Positions 57,493 to 64,000 of a stretch of DNA of 64,000 bases are shown here, one piece after another. The notes beneath the pieces are model-generated. The model did not search any database. It saw only the letters and a list, made by a program, of their open reading frames with translations, and was not told the origin of the DNA. Numbering within the stretch: position 1 is the first letter of the stretch; every line of letters begins with the position of its first letter. The stretch comes from Nonomuraea aurantiaca. GTDB taxonomy: Bacteria > Actinomycetota > Actinomycetes > Streptosporangiales > Streptosporangiaceae. The DNA lies in contig NZ_JAIWNB010000016.1 in NCBI RefSeq assembly GCF_020215705.1, positions 1 through 64,000 on the forward strand, given 5' to 3'. The position numbers and the translations under genes are program-made.

Positions 57493-58662
57493 ATGAGGAA
57501 GCCACGGAACCGCACCGTACGGCTGCGCTTCACCGCCCTGTACGGCGCCCTGTTCCTGCTGTCCGGCGTCGGGCTGCTGGCCATCACCAACCTGGTGAGC
57601 CTGGGGACGCGGGTCTCCTCCCCCATGGAGACACCGCCGGCCGAGCAGCTCACGCCCGGCGCCGCCCAGGAGCTCATCGGCCGGCTCCAGAGCCGGCTGG
57701 CGGAGATCCAGGCGCTCCAATCACGCCAGCTCCTCATCGGCTCGGCGGTCGCGCTGGCCGTCATGGCCGTGGTGTCGCTCGTGCTGGGCCGGGTGGTCGC
57801 GGGCCGGGTGCTGCGCCCGTTGCGGACGATCACCGCGGCCACCCGGCGGATCTCCGCCGACAACCTGCACGAGCGGCTGGCCGTGCCGGGCCCGGCCGAC
57901 GAGGTGAAGGACCTCGCCGACACCATCGACGGGCTGCTGGAACGCTTGGAGGGCTCCTTCGACGCGCAGCGCCGGTTCGTCGCCAACGCCTCCCACGAGC
58001 TGCGCACCCCGCTGGCGACCATGCGGGCCTCCCTGGACGTGGCCCTGGCCAAGCCGGAACCCGTACCCGCGCAGACGGTCGCGCTGGCCGACCGGCTGCG
58101 CACCGAGCTCGACCGGGTCGACCGGCTTCTGGAAGGCTTCCTCATGCTCGCCCGCACCCAGCACGGCGCCCTGGCCGACCGGGCGGAGATCTCACTCGGC
58201 CGTACGGTGTCCGCGGCCCTGGCCGACCGAGCCGCCGACATCACCGCCAAGAACCTCACCGTCCACGACGGCGACGTCCACGACAGCGCGTGGACGCGGG
58301 GCAGCCGGACGCTCCTGTCCCGCCTGGCCGAGAACGTGATCGACAACGCGATCACCCACAACCACGACGGCGGCTGGATCCGCCTCGCCGCCACGGCCGA
58401 CGGCGCGACCGCGCTGCTCGTCGTGGAGACGGGCGGGCCGGTCCTCGATCAGGAGCAGGTCGCGCGGCTGGCCCAGCCGTTCGAGCGGCTCGGCACCGAC
58501 CGGACCGGCTCCGGCGACGGTGCCGGGCTCGGCCTGTCGATCGTCGCCGCCATCGCGACCGCGCACGGCGGCGGCCTGGAGCTGCGGGCGCGGCCGGAGG
58601 GCGGCCTGCGGGTCACCGTCTCGCTGCCGTCGACGTCCGCGCGGGTGGAGGCCCCGGCGTGA
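57493..58662 (+). CDS. Orphan HAMP-type sensor histidine kinase (389 aa)
   Basis: Two membrane helices (about 14-36 and 80-104) bracket a short 45-residue external loop rich in Pro and Gln, followed by HAMP, H-box FVANASHELRTPLATMRASL (phospho-His near 168), N-box AENVIDNAITHN and G-boxes GSGDGAGLGLSIVAAI. No response regulator is found within the window next to it; its partner must be elsewhere. Divergent from the DrrA-like ABC operon, which it probably regulates. Its 3' end is followed by degenerate copies of itself. Confidence 0.92.
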   Translation: MRKPRNRTVRLRFTALYGALFLLSGVGLLAITNLVSLGTRVSSPMETPPAEQLTPGAAQELIGRLQSRLAEIQALQSRQLLIGSAVALAVMAVVSLVLGRVVAGRVLRPLRTITAATRRISADNLHERLAVPGPADEVKDLADTIDGLLERLEGSFDAQRRFVANASHELRTPLATMRASLDVALAKPEPVPAQTVALADRLRTELDRVDRLLEGFLMLARTQHGALADRAEISLGRTVSAALADRAADITAKNLTVHDGDVHDSAWTRGSRTLLSRLAENVIDNAITHNHDGGWIRLAATADGATALLVVETGGPVLDQEQVARLAQPFERLGTDRTGSGDGAGLGLSIVAAIATAHGGGLELRARPEGGLRVTVSLPSTSARVEAPA

Positions 58663-58740
58663 AAGTGCAGGTGGCCGGGGGCGGAGGCCCCCGTGTGAAG
58701 GGTTGGTGGTCGGGGCGGAGGTCCCGGCGTGAGGCTCAAG
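58646..58740. repeat. Degenerate copies of the kinase gene 3' end with hairpin terminator
   Basis: The last codons GGAGGCCCCGGCGTGA (ending 58662) recur as GGAGGCCCCCGTGTGA and GGAGGTCCCGGCGTGA within the next 75 bp, about 40 bp apart, each bearing an in-frame stop. CGGGGGC (58676-58682) and GCCCCCG (58687-58693) form a 7-bp stem that may terminate the kinase mRNA. Confidence 0.65.
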
Positions 58741-58766
58741 AGCCCGCACTGGCCCGGACGCGGCGC

Positions 58767-58817
58767 GGCGGGCCGCTTCCCTGGATCTACTTTCTGGATC
58801 CGAGGAGGCGGCCCGCC
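58767..58817. terminator. Long-loop stem-loop between convergent genes
   Basis: A 10-bp stem starting GGCGGGCCGC (58767-58776) pairs with GCGGCCCGCC (58808-58817); the 31-nt loop contains two copies of GGATC. It separates the histidine kinase and beta-propeller genes, which converge, so it may end both transcripts. Confidence 0.5.
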
Positions 58818-58840
58818 CGCCCATTGGTCGGGCGGTTCGG

Positions 58841-59968
58841 TCAGGGGGTAATGATGGCCAGCTGCGAGATGTTGTCCTCGGTGACCCAGAGATTGTCGTC
58901 GGGCCCGGCGGCGATGTCGATCGGTCCGGAGGAGACGGTCGGTAGCTCGTATTCGTTGATCGTCCCGGAAGTGGTGACACTGGCGACCTGGTTGACCTCT
59001 TGTTCGGTGAACCACAGATTGTTGTCCGACCCGACGGTGATGCCCCACGGGAAGCTGTTGGAGTCGGAGAGCGTGTACTCGGTGAAGGTGCCCGTGGTGG
59101 TGGTCTTGCCGACCTTGCCGTTGGCGTCGGTGTACCACAGGTTGCCGTCCGGCCCCGTGGTGATTCCGATGGGCATCGCACCGGAGGACGGTGCGGCGAA
59201 CTCGGTGATCGTGCCGCCGGTGGTGATCTGCCCGACGCTTCCGATGAGCGGTTCGCTGAACCAGAGGTTGTCGTCCGGACCCGCGGTGATGCGCATCGGG
59301 TAGGTTTCGCCGGACGGCAGCTCGTACTCGGTGATCGTCCCGGAGGTGGTGATCTGGCCGATCTTGTTGCCCATCGTCTCGACGAACCACAGAGCGCCGT
59401 CCGACCCCGCGGTTATGCCCCACGGGTAGGCGTCGCTGGTCGGCAGCTCATATTCGGTGATCGTCCCGGAGGTGGTGATCCGGCCGATCTTGTTGCCGAT
59501 CGCCTCGGTGAACCACACCGCGCCGTCCGGCCCGGTGGTGATGTGCGCCGGCTCGGCGTTCTCGGTGGGAAGGGAGTACTCGGTGAACAGGCCCTCTGGC
59601 GTTACTTTCCCGATCTTGTTGGCGTAGTTCTCGGTGAACCACACGTTGCCGTCAGGGCCGGCTGTGATCCCGACGGGAGTGGCGGGGTAGGTCGGTATCG
59701 ACAGCTCGCTGATCGACGGCGTCCGCCTGCCGGCTTCCGCCGCGAGCCTGGCAGCCCGAGGGCTGCGGGGTGCGGGCGGGAAGTGGCACTTGATCCGCCG
59801 ATGCTGCGGCATCTGTCTGAGCTTGAGGCAGAGCTTCACCCAGGGGCGGGGCGGGTGGGGCGGGCGGGGCGGGGAACCGGACGCGGATACGGCCATGGGC
59901 GCGCTTGCCGCCATGGCCAGGGCCATGACCACGAGCGGATACCCCAGGCGTCGAGCCAAGTGAGACAT
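58841..59968 (-). CDS. Secreted Vgb-like seven-bladed beta-propeller (375 aa)
   Basis: ATG 59968 follows GGAAGGGA; a signal peptide (LGYPLVVMALAMAASAPMAVSASG) spans residues 8-32. A basic linker (about 40-75) leads to seven near-identical propeller repeats of the type ITAGPDGNVWFTE...IGKIT-T-G-TEYELP, each 42-45 residues. This is the virginiamycin B lyase fold. True Vgb is cytoplasmic and about 295 residues; here it is exported and the P-H-G-I His positions are mostly replaced (for example PWGI), so lyase activity is doubtful. A surface-binding or scaffold propeller is more likely. Faces the WxL-like triad. Confidence 0.85.
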   Translation of the reverse strand: MSHLARRLGYPLVVMALAMAASAPMAVSASGSPPRPPHPPRPWVKLCLKLRQMPQHRRIKCHFPPAPRSPRAARLAAEAGRRTPSISELSIPTYPATPVGITAGPDGNVWFTENYANKIGKVTPEGLFTEYSLPTENAEPAHITTGPDGAVWFTEAIGNKIGRITTSGTITEYELPTSDAYPWGITAGSDGALWFVETMGNKIGQITTSGTITEYELPSGETYPMRITAGPDDNLWFSEPLIGSVGQITTGGTITEFAAPSSGAMPIGITTGPDGNLWYTDANGKVGKTTTTGTFTEYTLSDSNSFPWGITVGSDNNLWFTEQEVNQVASVTTSGTINEYELPTVSSGPIDIAAGPDDNLWVTEDNISQLAIITP

Positions 59969-60555
59969 GACATCCCTTCCAGAAGACGAAAAAGGACCGC
60001 GAGCCGGGCGCCATTCGGTGAATCGAGGCTCGCGGTGGCGGGCCGCCGTCAGCGGGATCCGCGGCATCGGCGCAAATACCCGTGGGCCGAGCCGGACAAT
60101 GGCGTTCGATGTCCGCTTCGGCGCTCTCAATATCTCCCGCGGTCGTGGCTCGCCTTCGGCCATCCGCGTTCGTGGCTGGTCACGGAAGTGCCAACTCATC
60201 GGCAGCCACCGCTGCGGGCCGTCGAGCCGTGTCGGCAGGCTGGCCCTTCAGGCACGCGCGCCGTGTCGGCAGGCGCGCCGTTCAGACAGGCTCGCGCAAC
60301 GGAGTTACCCGCACGGCTCGTCCGCATTCCCGCATCCAACGCCGTTCTGGACCAGAGTGAAGTGGCACATCGGCATAATCACCGTTATTCCTCACACATG
60401 GCTCCCCGCGGTGAATCGCCAATTTCTGATAGTCGTCATCTGATCACCAAAAGTGTTCCAGGTACCCTCTGGAATGGTTCCCACAATCTGATCACTGAGG
60501 AGAATGTGCTGAGAACGGCCCAGAGAGGGCGGGAAATGCTATGAAGGAGACAGCA
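59969..60555. promoter_or_regulatory. Divergent 587-bp intergenic region with repeats
   Basis: The region separates the propeller gene from the secreted-protein operon and contains both promoters. It holds a 60200-60300 block of repeats (CCGTGTCGGCAGGC twice), two copies of ATCTGATCAC (60438-60447, 60486-60495) and TTCCAG/CTGGAA (60456-60461/60469-60474), an inverted repeat with 7-bp spacer. Open frames here lack coding bias. Candidate regulatory DNA for both directions. Confidence 0.4.
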
Positions 60556-61134
60556 GTGTTCAAAAGCCGCTTGGGCCTTCCCCTGATAGGCATCGCCGGC
60601 ATGATGGCGGGCGTGGCTGTGGCCCCGCCCGCACAGGCCGGCACCTGTGCCGCGTCCACCACCTGTTCAACCACGGTGACCTTCACCGTGACCGCCGAGG
60701 GCGGGCTGCAGATCACCGTACCCGACACGGCGAGCCTCGGTAGCGGCGCCTCGGGCGGCCAGATCAGCGCGCAGCTCGGCCCGGTCACGGTGTCCGACCA
60801 GCGTGCCGCGCTCACCGCCACCTGGGTGGCGTCCGTGGTCGCCGCGGCGGGGGCCTTCACCACGGGCGGCGGCACCGCCGCCGAGACCGTTCCCAACACG
60901 GCCGTCCTGTACTGGTCCGGCCCGGCGACCGCCACCACAGGGACCGGCACCTTCGTTCCCGGTCAGGTGGACGCAGCCGCCGCGCAGTCGCTGAGCACTT
61001 CACGCACTGCCTTCAGCAAGACGACCGGCTCCGGCGACAACTCCGCCACCTGGAACCCGACCATCGTGGTCAACGTCCCCGACGAAGCGGTGGCGGGCGT
61101 CTACACCGGTACGGTGAACCACTCCGTCGCCTAG
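60556..61134 (+). CDS. Secreted WxL-like surface protein, copy A (192 aa)
   Basis: GTG 60556 with AAGGAGA at the right distance; the upstream ATG 60541 overlaps that site and is rejected. Signal peptide cleaves after AQA (residue ~28). The mature protein is beta-rich, with two close Cys (TCAASTTC) at the start and LQITVPDTASLG, QLGPVTVSDQRAALTATW and a C-terminal AVAGVYTGTVNHSVA. This resembles the Firmicutes WxL proteins, whose C-terminus has a Y-T-x-T-x-x-W motif, but the W is absent. Strong paralog of the gene at 62228. Heads an operon with the DUF916-like anchor gene. Confidence 0.85.
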   Translation: MFKSRLGLPLIGIAGMMAGVAVAPPAQAGTCAASTTCSTTVTFTVTAEGGLQITVPDTASLGSGASGGQISAQLGPVTVSDQRAALTATWVASVVAAAGAFTTGGGTAAETVPNTAVLYWSGPATATTGTGTFVPGQVDAAAAQSLSTSRTAFSKTTGSGDNSATWNPTIVVNVPDEAVAGVYTGTVNHSVA

Positions 61135-61139
61135 CCCAC

Positions 61140-62183
61140 ATGTCCATTTCACTGTTGCCCCGGCTCGTCTCCGTGACGCTGCTCGCGTACGCGATGCTCA
61201 GCGCACCGGCGATCGCAGACTCGAGCCGGGGCGCGGCGCGCCCCTCCGGCGAGGACAGCATCGGCATCCGGTTGCTGGAGATCCCCGCCAACCGGATGGA
61301 CGACCCCCGCGCGCACGCCTTCATCGTCGACCACGTCAATCCCGCCACCACGTTCACCCGGCGCTTCGAGGTGTACAACATCTCGGACAAGCCCCAGCAC
61401 GTGCAGCTGTACACCGCAGGTGCCGGTATCAGCCACGGCCGCTTCACCTTCGAGCCCGAGCGCACGTCGAACGAACTGAGCTCCTGGATCAAGCTCAACC
61501 AGGCCGCCACCGACCTGCCGCCGCATGGCCGGACGTCGGTGAAGGCCACCGTCGGCATTCCCGCATGGGCTCCCAAAGGCGAGCGATACGCCGTCATCTG
61601 GGCACAGATCTCCTCGCCCGGCGCGGGGCGGCAGAAGGGCATCACCCTCGTCAACCGCGTAGGGCTCCGCGCCTACCTCGACGTCGGTCCGGGCGGTGAA
61701 CCACCCTCGGACTTCACGATCGCCGAGATCCTGCCCCAGCGGACCGAGGATGGGCAGCCGAAGATCGTGGCCACCATCGCCAACACCGGCGAACGCGCCA
61801 TCGACCTCGAAGGGCAGCTGTCGCTCACGGACGGGCCGAGCTCTCTGAGCGCGGGCCCCTTCCCGATCGATCGGGGCACGACCCTGGCCCCCGGCCAGCA
61901 GGGGGAAGTCTCCGTACATCTGGGAGAGGATCTTCCCGACGGGCCGTGGAAGTTCAGCCTCACGCTCAGGAGCGGTCGGGTCGACCGGACGGAGACCGGA
62001 ACGCTCACCTTTCCGCGCAAGGCGGGGTCGTGGGGCCTGGCCGCCGTGTCGGACTCCCCGCTGATGCTGATCCTCATCCTCCCATGCCTCGCGGCCCTCG
62101 CCGCCGGGACAGTCCTGATCATCACTTTTCGCCGTTTGCGCGCACGCCGTAAGAGCGCCACCGGAGCCGATGCGAGCCGCTGA
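61140..62183 (+). CDS. DUF916-like membrane-anchored protein (WxL-interacting type, 347 aa)
   Basis: ATG 61140 lies 6 bp after the previous stop. Signal peptide at residues 1-27. The domain (about 40-180) reads IGIRLLEIPANRMDDPRAHAFIVDHVNP, then EVYNISDKPQHVQLYTAGAGI, NELSSWIKLNQAA and ERYAVIWAQISSPG. This has the sequence logic of DUF916 / WxL-protein peptidoglycan-binding domains (in Firmicutes always next to WxL proteins). A second beta domain (190-290) leads to one C-terminal helix (LMLILILPCLAALAAGTVLIITF) and a basic tail. Predicted to bind peptidoglycan and display the WxL-like proteins. Confidence 0.85.
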   Translation: MSISLLPRLVSVTLLAYAMLSAPAIADSSRGAARPSGEDSIGIRLLEIPANRMDDPRAHAFIVDHVNPATTFTRRFEVYNISDKPQHVQLYTAGAGISHGRFTFEPERTSNELSSWIKLNQAATDLPPHGRTSVKATVGIPAWAPKGERYAVIWAQISSPGAGRQKGITLVNRVGLRAYLDVGPGGEPPSDFTIAEILPQRTEDGQPKIVATIANTGERAIDLEGQLSLTDGPSSLSAGPFPIDRGTTLAPGQQGEVSVHLGEDLPDGPWKFSLTLRSGRVDRTETGTLTFPRKAGSWGLAAVSDSPLMLILILPCLAALAAGTVLIITFRRLRARRKSATGADASR

Positions 62184-62199
62184 GCGGCGATCGGCTCCG
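62162..62199. terminator. Stem-loop spanning the stop codon of the DUF916-like gene
   Basis: CGGAGCCGAT (62162-62171) and ATCGGCTCCG (62190-62199) form a 10-bp stem with an inner GCCGC/GCGGC stem; the TGA at 62181-62183 lies in the loop. Located between convergent genes, it is the likely bidirectional terminator. Confidence 0.6.
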
Positions 62200-62227
62200 C
62201 TGCGGCCGTCGGCGTCTGGTCACCGGA

Positions 62228-62809
62228 TCAGGCGACCGAGTGGCTGATAGTGCCGGTATAGGTACCGGCCACCGCCTGGTCGGGGACATCGATCACGATG
62301 GTCGGGTTCCAGCTGGCGGAGTTGTTGCCGGCACCGTTGATCTTGCTGAAGGCCGTGTACACCTCTTCGAGCACCTCCGCGTCGCCGGCGGTGGGCTGGC
62401 CGGGTACGAAGGTCCCGGCGCCGGTGGTGGCCGTCGCGGGCCCCGACCAGTAGCTGAGCGCGCTCAGCGGCACGGTCTCGGCGCTCGTGCCGCCGCCGGT
62501 CGTGAGGGGAGTGCCGTACACGTTCGCCGTCCAGGTGGCGTTCAGCGCGGCCCGCTGGTCCATGACCGTGACGACGTGGAGCTGGCCGCTGACCTGGCTG
62601 CCGGGCTGACCGCTGCCGAGGCTGACCGGCCCGTCGGGCACGCTGATCTCCAGGCCCTCGCCCGCGTTGACGGTGAACGTCACCGTCGTGGAGCAGGTGG
62701 TCGACGCCGGGCACGTGTCCGCCTGGACGGATGCCGCCCAGGCCAGCGCCGTGGCGACCATCGCAGCGGCTGTACCCGCCCGTAGCGCATCAAATCGGCT
62801 CATTCCCAT
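62228..62809 (-). CDS. Secreted WxL-like surface protein, copy B (193 aa)
   Basis: Starts MGMSRF (ATG 62809; 62803 also possible). Signal peptide to about residue 31 (AQA-like VQA). The mature part begins TCPASTTCSTTVTFTVNAGEGLEISVPD, nearly the same as copy A, with SGQLHVVTVMDQRAALNATW and C-terminal DQAVAGTYTGTISHSVA. Identity to the gene at 60556 is visibly high along the whole length. It faces copy A and the anchor gene, so the triad has copies on both sides of the DUF916-like gene. Own promoter presumably in 62810-63064. Confidence 0.85.
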   Translation of the reverse strand: MGMSRFDALRAGTAAAMVATALAWAASVQADTCPASTTCSTTVTFTVNAGEGLEISVPDGPVSLGSGQPGSQVSGQLHVVTVMDQRAALNATWTANVYGTPLTTGGGTSAETVPLSALSYWSGPATATTGAGTFVPGQPTAGDAEVLEEVYTAFSKINGAGNNSASWNPTIVIDVPDQAVAGTYTGTISHSVA

Positions 62810-63064
62810 GGCCGGCCCCCATCGAATTCGCCCCGCCCCCAGGGCGCCAACATGTCGATCACATCCTTCTCTGCACGAAACGTCCGGAAACACGTCCTAC
62901 GCGCAACTGGTTACACCTTTGTCATGATCTATTGGCGCTTGGTGGTTACGCTCTACTTACTCGATAAACAGAATCCGGCAGCCTGCCCTCCATCCGCGAA
63001 ATGTCGCTATCAGCACGTCCTTAGCGATATGCCTCTTATCGACATGTCTTTATAGTTATGCCTT
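62810..63064. promoter_or_regulatory. AT-rich intergenic region with 16-bp direct repeats
   Basis: TATGCCTCTTATCGAC (63028-63043) and TATGCCTTTTATCGGC (63057-63072) are direct repeats 29 bp apart; the second overlaps the tetR stop at 63065. The stretch 62930-63060 is unusually AT-rich for this genome. It should contain the copy B promoter. No gene seen. Confidence 0.45.
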
Positions 63065-63712
63065 TTATCGGCGCTCGGATGCAGACCCTGGAGAACGGTC
63101 GCCGGGCCGCTCTGGGCAGCCGTCGCCTGGCAGGCAGTCCAGCCAAGCGACCAGGCGGGCGCCTTGCCGCGTCATGACGTCGGGCTCGCGCAGGGCGTTG
63201 GCCAGCAGCGACATGCCCTGATAGGCGCCCACCAGGGTGAGGGCGAGCCCTTCGGGATCAGGCAGCCCGAGCTCGCGGAACTGGCGTTCGACCCAGTCCA
63301 GCAGCAGCCGGATGGCCTTGCCCGCCTCCACGTCCAGGCCGCCCTCGTCACGTTTGTCCAGCTCGACGGCCAGCGTTCCGGTCGGGCAGCCGTAGCGGGC
63401 CGCGAGCTCGCGCTGGCTGACCCACGCCTCCACCAGGCCCTTGAGCCGCTCCAGCGGGCCGCCGAGACTCTCCAGGTGTTCGGTGAGCATCCCCAACTGC
63501 CGGACGTGCTCGCTGAGCGCGGCCGAGACCAGCTCGTCCTTGGTCTTGAAGTAGTAGTACACGTTGCCCACGGGCACGTCGGCGGCGCGGGCGATGTCGG
63601 CGATGGTGGTACGTTCCGCGCCCTGCTGGTGGACGACCCGGGCGGCGGCGATCATCAGCCGCTGCCGCTTGGCGGTCGCCGTCTTCACCCGGGAGCCTTT
63701 CGAGTCAGTCAC
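63065..63712 (-). CDS. TetR family regulator with TetR_C_33-type domain (215 aa)
   Basis: HTH residues about 12-62: MIAAARVVHQQGAERTTIADIARAADVPVGNVYYYFKTKDEL in part DVPVGNVYYYFKTKDEL. The C-terminal domain has YGCPTGTLAVELDKRD and WLDCLPG, the TetR_C_33 pattern. GTG 63712 lacks a ribosome binding site but has TATAGT about 8 bp upstream, so the mRNA may be leaderless. The upstream 200 bp and the next gene (alpha/beta hydrolase) suggest a simple regulator-enzyme pair, though transcription from 63918 on points the same way. Confidence 0.9.
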   Translation of the reverse strand: MTDSKGSRVKTATAKRQRLMIAAARVVHQQGAERTTIADIARAADVPVGNVYYYFKTKDELVSAALSEHVRQLGMLTEHLESLGGPLERLKGLVEAWVSQRELAARYGCPTGTLAVELDKRDEGGLDVEAGKAIRLLLDWVERQFRELGLPDPEGLALTLVGAYQGMSLLANALREPDVMTRQGARLVAWLDCLPGDGCPERPGDRSPGSASERR

Positions 63713-63917
63713 CTAACTAACTATATGCGCCCGGTCAACCGCCTGGCGAGACGGTGTCACTGATCTGTCCTTGGGGCGGCGTAGTGCCACTGTCTGCGCC
63801 TGGGGCGGCGTAGCGCCATTCGTGGCCACCGCACTTGATGCTCGTCGCCGTCCGATCCGAGTGGAGGTCGGTGCCAGCGGCGTGGATCCCTTCGGCGGCC
63901 CGGCTCTGGCTGGTCGT
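63713..63917. repeat. Intergenic stretch with a short direct repeat
   Basis: TGGGGCGGCGTAGTGCCA (63772-63789) and TGGGGCGGCGTAGCGCCA (63801-63818) differ at one base, spaced 29 bp. No coding evidence in the 205 bp. The tetR promoter (TATAGT) lies at the left edge. The repeats could be binding sites or remnants of an insertion. Confidence 0.5.
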
Positions 63918-64000
63918 TCAGCGGGTGAGCAGGTCTCGGAGGGTCTTGGCGATGTCGGCAGGCGCTTCCTCGGCCATGAAGTGGCCGCAGGTGACGGTTT
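63918..64000 (-). CDS. Alpha/beta hydrolase, C-terminal end (partial)
   Basis: The last 26 codons of a gene running in from the right: TVTCGHFMAEEAPADIAKTLRDLLTR then stop (key part GHFMAEEAPADIAKTLRDLL). G-H-F-M-A-E-E-A-P is the catalytic-His segment of alpha/beta hydrolases of the epoxide hydrolase / haloalkane dehalogenase type. The remainder lies beyond the window. It is in the same direction as the TetR at 63065. Confidence 0.8.
   Translation of the reverse strand, partial: TVTCGHFMAEEAPADIAKTLRDLLTR

Overview
The window is high-GC DNA (GTG and occasional TTG starts, purine-rich ribosome binding sites, dense codon-biased ORFs) from a filamentous actinomycete. The mixture of many TetR/MarR/PadR/GntR regulators, a secreted barnase-like RNase with barstar, an aculeacin-type acylase, a P450 and a single-chain eukaryote-like acyl-CoA carboxylase suggests a Streptosporangiales-type organism (Nonomuraea/Streptosporangium-like). 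This is inference; there is no rRNA, tRNA or housekeeping marker to fix it. I saw no transposase, CRISPR array or tRNA gene. The many truncated and frameshifted genes are typical of an accessory chromosomal region.

Layout. 1-3263: a small unknown gene, a secreted DUF5829-like protein, a frameshifted saccharopine-dehydrogenase-like gene and a WD40 remnant. 3273-8728: small enzymes and their regulators (VOC protein/AraC, tautomerase/SDR opposite TetR, NmrA-like/SnoaL-like opposite MarR), with palindromes in the divergent promoters. 8772-12908: a NarL-type two-component system opposite a drug-type ABC exporter whose ATPase is frameshifted, then an internally deleted hydrolase. 12947-16947: chromate transporter, VTT membrane protein, VOC protein, ArsR-ArsC fusion and a deletion scar joining a flavin monooxygenase fragment to a TetR fragment. 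17046-21280: winged-helix protein, DinB/WYL divergent pair, RNase-barstar pair, MFS remnant. 21500-26959: the 1819-residue carboxylase. 27026-28713: NmrA-like oxidoreductase opposite a TetR paralogous to the one at 5316. 28870-33920: operon GntR-ABC ATPase-permease-S41 protease-lipoprotein hydrolase. 34151-35989: atypical P450 and a small F420/nitroreductase-like protein. 35999-41763: operon PadR-ABC ATPase-FtsX permease-penicillin acylase family enzyme. 41915-48693: TipA-like MerR, membrane protein, AI-2E family transporter, FUSC exporter, thioredoxin-reductase-like flavoprotein opposite a TetR with an unusual C-terminal extension, GNAT. 48730-54007: a polymorphic-toxin-like protein and a 1051-residue unknown protein, probably co-transcribed. 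54126-58662: a second drug-type ABC exporter, one permease carrying a large external beta-rich domain, opposite an orphan histidine kinase. 58841-62809: secreted beta-propeller and a WxL-like surface triad (two paralogous secreted proteins flanking a DUF916-like membrane-anchored protein). 63065-64000: TetR and the C-terminus of an alpha/beta hydrolase.

The recurring theme is a divergent regulator beside a small enzyme or exporter operon, often with a palindrome close to the start codon. Two loci look least explained by known systems: the toxin-like pair at 48730-54007 and the WxL-like triad at 60556-62809. A second theme is decay and repeat growth: at least seven genes are truncated, deleted or frameshifted, and several intact genes carry in-frame tandem repeats (9-, 8-, 6- and 15-residue units).
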